Source: Terriglobia bacterium
GTDB lineage: Bacteria; Acidobacteriota; Terriglobia; UBA7540
Assembly (NCBI GenBank): GCA_030040455.1
Contig: JASHTR010000334.1
Location: 1-5,698 of the forward strand
Length of the DNA: 5,698 bases
Direction of reading: 5' to 3'
The translations under genes were made by a program, and so were the position numbers. The notes below the pieces were generated by a model. That model was not told the DNA's origin, searched no databases, and was given only the letters and a program-made list of their open reading frames with translations. Shown here one piece after another: positions 1 to 4,219 of the stretch; position 1 is the stretch's first letter; every line of letters starts with the position of its first letter.

Positions 1-31
1 CTGAAGAGGCTTCCCCATAGATTTCGAAGGC

Positions 32-60
32 TTGACGAATGGTAACATATCCGTTACCAT
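32..60 (+). promoter_or_regulatory. Candidate promoter of the toxin-antitoxin operon
   Basis: A -35-like TTGACG (32-37) is followed after 17 nt by a -10-like TACCAT (55-60, 4 of 6 matches to TATAAT). This would start transcription near 66-68. The spacer and -10 box coincide with the inverted repeat at 39-60, the expected arrangement for a promoter blocked by its own antitoxin. The -10 box is weak and the call rests on consensus matching only. If it is right, the ATG at 39 would not be transcribed from this promoter and the toxin would start at GTG 66. Confidence 0.35.
39..60. promoter_or_regulatory. Palindromic operator candidate at the toxin start
   Basis: ATGGTAAC (39-46) and GTTACCAT (53-60) are perfect 8-bp inverted repeats separated by 6 bp (ATATCC). 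HigA-type antitoxins bind such dyads at the promoter of their own operon, alone or with the toxin. This is the only strong dyad upstream of the operon, and it overlaps both the putative promoter and the first toxin codons. The inverted repeat is seen directly; its role as operator is inferred from position and family behaviour. Confidence 0.5.
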
Positions 61-389
61 TAGACGTGATCGACATTCTCGAATACCTCGACGCCAATGG
101 CCGCAGTCCTTACGCCGAATGGTTTGACCGCCTGAATGCTCCGGCTGCGGCGAAGGTGGCAGTAGCTGTCACGAGATTGGCCCAAGAAAACCTGGCCGGT
201 CTGAAGGGAGTGGGTGGCGGGGTCTTCGAATGCAAGATCAATTTCGGCCCCGGCTACCGCGTCTATTTGGGTAAAGATGGCGAACGTCTCGTGATCCTGC
301 TTGGTGGCGGGACAAAGAAGCGGCAGCAAAGAGATATCAGCGAGGCTATTTCGCGATGGCAGGATTACAAGGAAAGAAAGGGGCAATAA
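39..389 (+). CDS. RelE/HigB-family toxin (Gp49-like, DUF891) of a type II TA module
   Basis: Predicted toxin of a HigBA-like pair. Proteins of this fold are generally ribosome-dependent mRNA endonucleases that arrest translation when the antitoxin is lost. The family is recognised from FGPGYRVYLG (residues 69-78) and the C-terminal GGGTKKRQQRDI (89-100), the conserved basic strand-helix of the 'addiction module killer protein' group. Upstream, ILEYLDANGRSPYAEWFD (13-30) matches the usual N-terminus of the longer members. The ATG at 39 has a GAAGG ribosome site 8 nt upstream (26-30) and gives 116 aa. A GTG at 66 would give 107 aa starting VIDILEY, which fits the family N-terminus better and lies just after the dyad. 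Both starts are possible. The antitoxin gene follows in the same operon. Family assignment is strong; RNase activity is inferred from the family. Confidence 0.88.
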   Translation: MVTYPLPLDVIDILEYLDANGRSPYAEWFDRLNAPAAAKVAVAVTRLAQENLAGLKGVGGGVFECKINFGPGYRVYLGKDGERLVILLGGGTKKRQQRDISEAISRWQDYKERKGQ

Positions 390-399
390 GGAAAAACAG

Positions 400-723
400 A
401 TGGTATTAACCAGAGATTTTAAGGAAACCGTCAAGGTGCGAGTGGCGCGCGATGCCGCTTTTCGCAGAGAACTCTTGCGAGAGGGCATTGAATGTTTGCT
501 CGCGGGAGATATTCAGACTGGCAAGGCGGTCCTGCGCGATTACATTAATGCGACAATGGGTTTCGCAGCGCTAGCGGGGGCGCTTGGCCGATCTCCCAAA
601 AGCGTGATGAGGATGCTTGGGCCGTCCGGCAATCCCCAGGCGCGCAATTTATTCGAAATCGTCGGATACCTTCAACGGAAGGAGCGGGTCTCGTTCCGCC
701 TGAAAGTGCGAAGTGCTGCGTAA
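400..723 (+). CDS. HigA-like helix-turn-helix antitoxin
   Basis: Cognate antitoxin of the preceding toxin: it should bind and neutralise the toxin and repress the operon. The protein is 107 aa. Its N-terminal helical part opens LTRDFKETVKVRVARD (residues 3-18), followed by a central GDIQTGKAVLRDYINATMGF (36-55). Next comes an HTH of about 55-77 with FAALAGALGRSPKSVMRMLG, and then GNPQARNLF (78-85), characteristic of this antidote group. The ATG at 400 is chosen because AAGGAAA, overlapping the toxin stop (388-394), is a suitable ribosome site 5 nt upstream. An in-frame TTG at 301 lies deep in the toxin gene and would add a non-conserved extension. The 10-nt gap to the toxin implies one mRNA and coupled translation. 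Toxin-first order is typical of higBA-type loci. Confidence 0.87.
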   Translation: MVLTRDFKETVKVRVARDAAFRRELLREGIECLLAGDIQTGKAVLRDYINATMGFAALAGALGRSPKSVMRMLGPSGNPQARNLFEIVGYLQRKERVSFRLKVRSAA

Positions 724-741
724 GCCCGCAGGAGAATCGAA

Positions 742-757
742 CCCAACGGCCGTTGGG
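742..757. repeat. 16-bp perfect palindrome downstream of the antitoxin
   Basis: CCCAACGGCCGTTGGG is self-complementary over its full length and lies 18 nt past the antitoxin stop. As RNA it could form a 6-bp GC-rich stem with a GGCC loop. No T-run follows directly, so it is not a convincing intrinsic terminator. It may be an additional stop or stability hairpin, a protein-binding dyad, or part of a decayed tRNA-like sequence. Confidence 0.5.
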
Positions 758-799
758 CACCCGTAATGCCCGCTCATTTTGTAAACCGGCCGATGCAGT

Positions 800-833
800 A
801 AAATCCCCGCCACAACGTTCCGACGGGGATTTT
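800..833. terminator. Bidirectional Rho-independent terminator between convergent genes
   Basis: AAAATCCCCG (800-809) and CGGGGATTTT (824-833) are a perfect 10-bp inverted repeat around a 14-nt loop. The C/G core flanked by A on one side and T on the other reads as a stem plus U-run on both strands. It lies between the antitoxin gene (ending 723, +) and the aquaporin gene (3' end at 844, -), so it can terminate both transcripts. On the minus strand it begins 10 nt after the aquaporin stop. Confidence 0.85.
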
Positions 834-843
834 CAGGAACGGA

Positions 844-1554
844 TCAGAACAACTTCACATACGTCACCGCGCCCAGCGCGCCACCGATAAGCGGGCCGAC
901 GATAGGCACCCAGGCGTAGCCCCAGCCGGATTGGCCTTTGCCGGGGATTGGAAGAATCCAATGCGCGATGCGCGGGGCAAGATCGCGTGCTGGATTAATC
1001 GCGTAACCGGTAGGACCGCCCAACGAAAGACCGATCGCCCAGACGAGGAAACCCACGAGCAACGGTGTGAGGCCGGTCTGGGTAGGAGCGTTATTGGCGC
1101 CGATGGCAAGGCAGCCAAAAACCAGCACAAAGGTTCCAACCATCTCCGTCACCACGTTGGCAACATTGTGGCGGATGGCTGGCATAGTTGAAAAAATCAG
1201 CAGCTTTGAGTGGCAGTCCTCCGTGACTCCCCAGTGTGCAAAGTAGACGACCCACACCAGCACCGCGCCCACGAAAGCACCCATCAACTGGCCACCCACA
1301 TAAGGCAGGACGTGAGTCCACGAGAAACGACCCACCAGCGCATAGCTCACGGTAATCGCCGGATTCAGATGCCCACCGCTGATGCGCCCCACCGCGTATA
1401 CGCCTACGGCCACGGCCATGGCCCAACCCGTCGTGATGACGATCCAACCGGACTTTTCGGCCTTCGACTTGGACAGCAGAACGCCGGCCACCACGCCATC
1501 ACCCAGCAGAATCATTAGAAGGGTCCCAATCATCTCCGCCATGAACAGTCGCAT
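844..1554 (-). CDS. glpF: MIP-family aquaglyceroporin (GlpF-like glycerol facilitator)
   Basis: Inner-membrane channel for passive passage of glycerol and other small neutral solutes, and probably water. The 236-aa protein carries both MIP signatures: GGHLNPAITV (residues 60-69, NPA at 64-66) and TGYAINPARD (182-191, NPA at 187-189). The Asp after the second NPAR is the usual mark of the glycerol-permeable branch. Aligning by eye to E. coli GlpF, the selectivity filter is Trp44, Gly175, Tyr184 and Arg190, against Trp-Gly-Phe-Arg in GlpF; the Phe-to-Tyr change keeps an aromatic. Six hydrophobic segments are visible near 4-25, 38-57, 83-105, 133-153, 163-180 and 212-235. The ATG is supported by a GGAGG ribosome site (1561-1565) 6 nt upstream. 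No glycerol kinase or dehydrogenase gene is adjacent, so the substrate is not confirmed by context; the symbol reflects family resemblance. Confidence 0.9.
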   Translation of the reverse strand: MRLFMAEMIGTLLMILLGDGVVAGVLLSKSKAEKSGWIVITTGWAMAVAVGVYAVGRISGGHLNPAITVSYALVGRFSWTHVLPYVGGQLMGAFVGAVLVWVVYFAHWGVTEDCHSKLLIFSTMPAIRHNVANVVTEMVGTFVLVFGCLAIGANNAPTQTGLTPLLVGFLVWAIGLSLGGPTGYAINPARDLAPRIAHWILPIPGKGQSGWGYAWVPIVGPLIGGALGAVTYVKLF

Positions 1555-1560
1555 CGGTAT

Positions 1561-1565
1561 CCTCC
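1561..1565 (-). promoter_or_regulatory. Ribosome binding site of the aquaporin gene
   Basis: The minus strand reads GGAGG six nucleotides before the ATG at 1554. This strong Shine-Dalgarno fixes the start at 1554 rather than the internal Met at residue 5. Its first two G residues also belong to one arm of the leader inverted repeat. Confidence 0.8.
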
Positions 1566-1622
1566 AGAAAAAAATCTCTCTGCCGGTGAACGGCGCGAGC
1601 GCACCAGTATAGTTTTTTCTGG
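1564..1622. repeat. Inverted repeat in the aquaporin leader, with a -10-like box
   Basis: CCAGAAAAAA (1564-1573) and TTTTTTCTGG (1613-1622) are perfect 10-bp inverted repeats separated by 39 nt. The proximal arm overlaps the aquaporin Shine-Dalgarno by two bases. Just inside the distal arm the minus strand reads TATACT (1611-1606), a good -10 match, but no convincing -35 lies at the right distance. If transcription starts from that box, only the proximal arm is in the mRNA. If it starts further upstream, the RNA could fold and partly mask the ribosome site. The repeat is seen directly; a regulatory role is inference. Confidence 0.4.
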
Positions 1623-1695
1623 AAGAAAAAGCGCGAGAGGGTAATGCCAGGGCTAGCTACCGATCGATGGACTCCTGGACGCGACCGAGCGGCTG

Positions 1696-3891
1696 CTAAC
1701 CGCCGGATTTCGCCGCCTGTCTTGCGGGGGCAGGCATAATTGCCACAGGAACGCGGGCGAACCGCGCCTCGTTCCCAGCCGGGTCGAGCACGTTCACCTG
1801 CATCCAGTAGCGTCCAGGAGGAAATTTTTGGAGGGGGATTTCAGTGAAGTAAAAAGTCTTTCCCGCGCCGTCGTTCATAATTTTTCCCGGATAGGGCCCC
1901 GCCTCGGAAATTTGCACGCCGTTGCGGAAAAAGACGAGTGCAAAGGAGGGCGCGGGCGCGCCACCCTTTGCTTTGCTGTGTGAGGAAGAAACAGGTTTGC
2001 CACCATACGACTGAAGATAGATATACATGTTCTGGTTCGTGCGGAAAACCCGCGTGACGCTGGGCAAAACCGCGCGCGCGCCAACCGCCAGCGGATTGGG
2101 ACGATTGCGGGGCCGCCCGCCGTTGACCTCATTGATCTCGTTGGAGACCACCACGGAGCTCAGTTCAAGCCCGAACTTCTCGATAGGCGGCAGCACGAGC
2201 GGCTCGACGAAGGTTCCCATCTTGCCCGTCTGATTTTCTCGCGCCACACCTTTCAGCTTGTAATTACCGGGAGGCAGCACGAAACCACCTTCGTAGAGGA
2301 TGTTGCCTTTGAGGACCTCCTGATAAGTGTTTGCATCGAGCTTGACGGGGAGCGTGTCGCGCAGTGCTGCAACGACCTTGCCAGAAGGATCAGTGGCGCG
2401 CCAGGCAAAATCGAACTGCGCGCGGCGGGTGGTTGACTTTTGCTTAAAAGGAATGGAAGAACCGGGGAGCTTCGCCGCGAGCACTACGTAATACTGGCCA
2501 CCCGGCTCCTGGAAGTGCGCGGCCTCGACGGCGAGCGGTAGCTCCAGGAACGGCGTTGCCGAATCCATCGCCTGGGTGAGCTGCTCCTCTTTGTCCTCGG
2601 TGGTGAACTGGCGGAAATTCTTAGGCGCGTAATAGCCGGGCCGTGCCTCCAGCTTCACGCCTTTGCGGTCAACCGTCACCTTGATGCGGCGGAAGCGGCC
2701 GTTGGAGCGCGTGTCGGAGGGTGAATACCCCAGAAGATAATAGCTCGAGTTCTCCTTCTGAACGTCGCTATAAGCAGGGGCAAAATCATTGAGGTCGTGG
2801 AACATGCGTCCGCCCGTGTCCGTGGCGAGCGTGGAAAGCGTATCACGGCTGTTGTGGAGCGATGAAATCTGTGAAGAGACCGCGTCCGCGCTATAAATGG
2901 CGGTCCCTGAGGGGCTGGCACTCGAGGCGTCTCCACCCGGCGGCATCGCCAGCAGACCGCGCGCATCCATTGTGTAAAAGGAAACGTCTGAGCGGTTGGC
3001 CGAATCAACGGTCTCTTCGAGTTGCGCCTCGTTGTCAACCCCCGTCTGCTCAATGCCACTCGAAAAGTGGATCACCGACTTGCGGCCGGGAACTGTCTGG
3101 AGCATCTCCGCGAGCGATTGCAGGGCCGCCAATTTCTCGTCGGTGTTGAAGATGTTGAATTCCGTTTCATCGGGGGTAAACGCATCGCCTACATCCTGGG
3201 TGACGATGGTGTTGCCAAAGGAATCAGCGCCGCCCGCCGCGCCTTCGCTTCCATTGGAGGCGAGGGAAGAAGCAGGGCCGATTCCGATGCTATTGATCGC
3301 TTTGCCCAGCACCTTCGGGTCGTTGGTGAAATCCTGGATCACGCGCAGATCGCTGGTGTAGGTGACGATGGCCACAAGATCGGCGGGAGTCATCTGCGTT
3401 CGGACAAAGCTCTGGGCGGACTTCAACGAGCGCATGAGGTCGTCAATCTGCATCGAGGACAAGTCAAAGAAAAGCACGATCAAGCGATGATTCTGAACGA
3501 GCTGCTTGAGCGTTGACTGAGGCGTGGTGCGTGGAAGCGCGGCAAGATTGATGACGGGAGCCTTGCCATTCACTTCCGAAGCGGTTGTTAGCTTTTGGAT
3601 ATCTTCCAGATCAAAGGAATTAACCTTCTGAAGTACCCCGTCTTCATACACTTTGAAATCGTCCGCCTTAAGATCGGTAACAGGATTCCCCTTTCGGTCA
3701 TAAACCCGCACGTCCACCAGCACTTCGTTTCTCTGGATCTGGTAAATGTAGTTTCCCTCGACCCTCTGATTCTGGTAGCCAACCTGCGGAGCGCTTGAGG
3801 GAGGCTTCGCAGGGGCGGATTGCCCTTGCGCGCCCAGCACGGGCCGGACGAACAGGCTCGCCATAAATACAGAAGCCACGGGGAAAAGCAT
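1696..3891 (-). CDS. Secreted VWFA-related Acidobacterial domain protein
   Basis: A predicted exported protein of 731 aa whose molecular function is unknown. The chosen ATG (3891) begins a signal peptide, MLFPVASVFMASLFVRPVLGA, cleaved about after residue 21. Residues 57-93 are the family's leading segment, VLVDVRVYDRKGNPV through DFKVYEDGVLQ. The VWFA-like domain covers about 134-313, starting at HRLIVLFFDLSSM. GRKSVIHFSSGIE (269-281) and the SFYTMDARG strand (304-312) follow. TGGRMFHD (359-366), SSYYLLGYSPSD (382-393) and VKLEARPGYYAPK (412-424) are the hallmarks of this Acidobacteria-rich family. The remainder, about 430-731, is probably beta-rich and ends with a PPGRYWMQVNV strand. The MIDAS motif is degenerate (DLSSM for DxSxS; FSSG where TDG is usual). 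The frame stays open to 4212, but those extra 107 codons run through a repeat element and lack family features. Ribosome-site support for 3891 is weak (TGAGA); GTG 3897 is an alternative. Confidence 0.85.
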   Translation of the reverse strand: MLFPVASVFMASLFVRPVLGAQGQSAPAKPPSSAPQVGYQNQRVEGNYIYQIQRNEVLVDVRVYDRKGNPVTDLKADDFKVYEDGVLQKVNSFDLEDIQKLTTASEVNGKAPVINLAALPRTTPQSTLKQLVQNHRLIVLFFDLSSMQIDDLMRSLKSAQSFVRTQMTPADLVAIVTYTSDLRVIQDFTNDPKVLGKAINSIGIGPASSLASNGSEGAAGGADSFGNTIVTQDVGDAFTPDETEFNIFNTDEKLAALQSLAEMLQTVPGRKSVIHFSSGIEQTGVDNEAQLEETVDSANRSDVSFYTMDARGLLAMPPGGDASSASPSGTAIYSADAVSSQISSLHNSRDTLSTLATDTGGRMFHDLNDFAPAYSDVQKENSSYYLLGYSPSDTRSNGRFRRIKVTVDRKGVKLEARPGYYAPKNFRQFTTEDKEEQLTQAMDSATPFLELPLAVEAAHFQEPGGQYYVVLAAKLPGSSIPFKQKSTTRRAQFDFAWRATDPSGKVVAALRDTLPVKLDANTYQEVLKGNILYEGGFVLPPGNYKLKGVARENQTGKMGTFVEPLVLPPIEKFGLELSSVVVSNEINEVNGGRPRNRPNPLAVGARAVLPSVTRVFRTNQNMYIYLQSYGGKPVSSSHSKAKGGAPAPSFALVFFRNGVQISEAGPYPGKIMNDGAGKTFYFTEIPLQKFPPGRYWMQVNVLDPAGNEARFARVPVAIMPAPARQAAKSGG

Positions 3892-3920
3892 TCTCACGCA
3901 GAGGCGCGAAAGCGCAAAGG
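3892..3920 (-). repeat. Degenerate TTTGCG-like tandem motif abutting the VWFA start
   Basis: On the minus strand, units close to CTTTGCG, CTTTCGCG and CCTCTGCG follow one another and end in TGAGA directly before the ATG at 3891. Similar TTTGCG/TCTGCG tandem strings are, to my recollection, a common intergenic repeat in environmental bacteria; this was not checked. It makes up the whole leader here and supports treating the upstream open frame as non-coding. Confidence 0.35.
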
Positions 3921-4030
3921 TCGGGTCGGAATGTTGATTCCTGGTCCTCCAGCCTTTTGCCCTCACCCACCAGAAAAGCCGCAGACTTAAACACCAAGTC
4001 GCGCCCCGCTGAAAAACGCTTCCGAGTTGT

Positions 4031-4168
4031 GTCATTCCGAGCCCGTTCGCTCCTCTTCGAACGGTCCTGAGCGTAGCGAAGGAGCTCAGGGTAAACTTCG
4101 CGAGGGATCTCGCTCTGAAGGTGAAGGCCCTACGAGATTCCTCGTCGCCTTCAACTCCTCGGAATGAC
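4031..4168. mobile_element. 138-bp MITE/REP-like palindromic intergenic element
   Basis: The ends are perfect 11-bp inverted repeats, GTCATTCCGAG (4031-4041) and CTCGGAATGAC (4158-4168). Inside are three further hairpins. CCGTTCG (4043-4049) pairs with CGAACGG (4058-4064), and CCTGAGC (4066-4072) pairs with GCTCAGG (4084-4090). CGAGGGATCTCG (4101-4112) pairs with CGAGATTCCTCG (4133-4144) over 12 bp with one G-T. The internal GAGCGTAGCGAAGGA resembles the repeat family with TCCTGAGCG-AGCGAAGGA strings that I recall as abundant between genes in Acidobacteria and other phyla. It encodes no protein, so any movement would need a transposase in trans. No target-site duplication is evident beyond one or two bases. 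It lies between the receptor and VWFA genes and may also fold in a read-through transcript. Confidence 0.75.
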
Positions 4169-4197
4169 CGCCCGGGTGAGTTCTTCATCAACTTTGT

Positions 4198-4209
4198 CGA
4201 GAGCTCTCG
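4198..4209. repeat. 12-bp palindrome after the TonB receptor stop
   Basis: CGAGAGCTCTCG is a perfect palindrome 10 nt downstream (on the minus strand) of the receptor stop codon. Position suggests a 3'-end hairpin, but there is no U-run and almost no loop, so intrinsic termination here is doubtful. Confidence 0.3.
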
Positions 4210-4219
4210 CATAAGAAAT

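Larger units (their letters stand above)
1555..1695. other. Intergenic region between the VWFA and aquaporin genes
   Basis: This is 141 bp between two minus-strand genes. The part next to the aquaporin holds its ribosome site, the inverted repeat and a possible -10 box. The part after the VWFA stop (1695 down to about 1640) has a short CCAGG/CCTGG stem but no U-run, so no confident terminator for the VWFA gene is visible. No reading frame of interest was found. Confidence 0.6.
3892..4219. other. Intergenic region between the TonB receptor and VWFA genes
   Basis: This 328-bp stretch holds no gene I can support. From the receptor side it contains a 12-bp palindrome (4198-4209), the 138-bp palindromic element (4031-4168), about 110 bp of unremarkable sequence (3921-4030), and the TTTGCG-like motif at the VWFA start. 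The VWFA frame happens to stay open across all but the last few bases of it, but its translation there shows no conserved feature. No clear sigma-70 promoter was identified on the minus strand. Confidence 0.65.

Noticed and set aside
301..399. TTG-initiated 33-codon N-terminal extension of the antitoxin
   Set aside because: It would overlap the toxin gene deeply, has no family similarity, and the ATG at 400 has a good ribosome site and a family-like N-terminus.
60..488. Minus-strand open frame of 142 codons across the TA operon
   Set aside because: It overlaps both TA genes, whose motifs are clear, and begins within the operator dyad; it is a shadow frame.
722..795. A functional tRNA gene on the minus strand
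   Set aside because: Only the anticodon arm and T-loop look right; the D stem, T stem and acceptor stem do not pair, so it is kept only as a possible remnant.
3022..3516. Plus-strand open frame of 164 codons antisense to the VWFA gene
   Set aside because: The opposite strand encodes conserved VWFA motifs across the same interval; the antisense translation shows no recognisable domain and no ribosome site.
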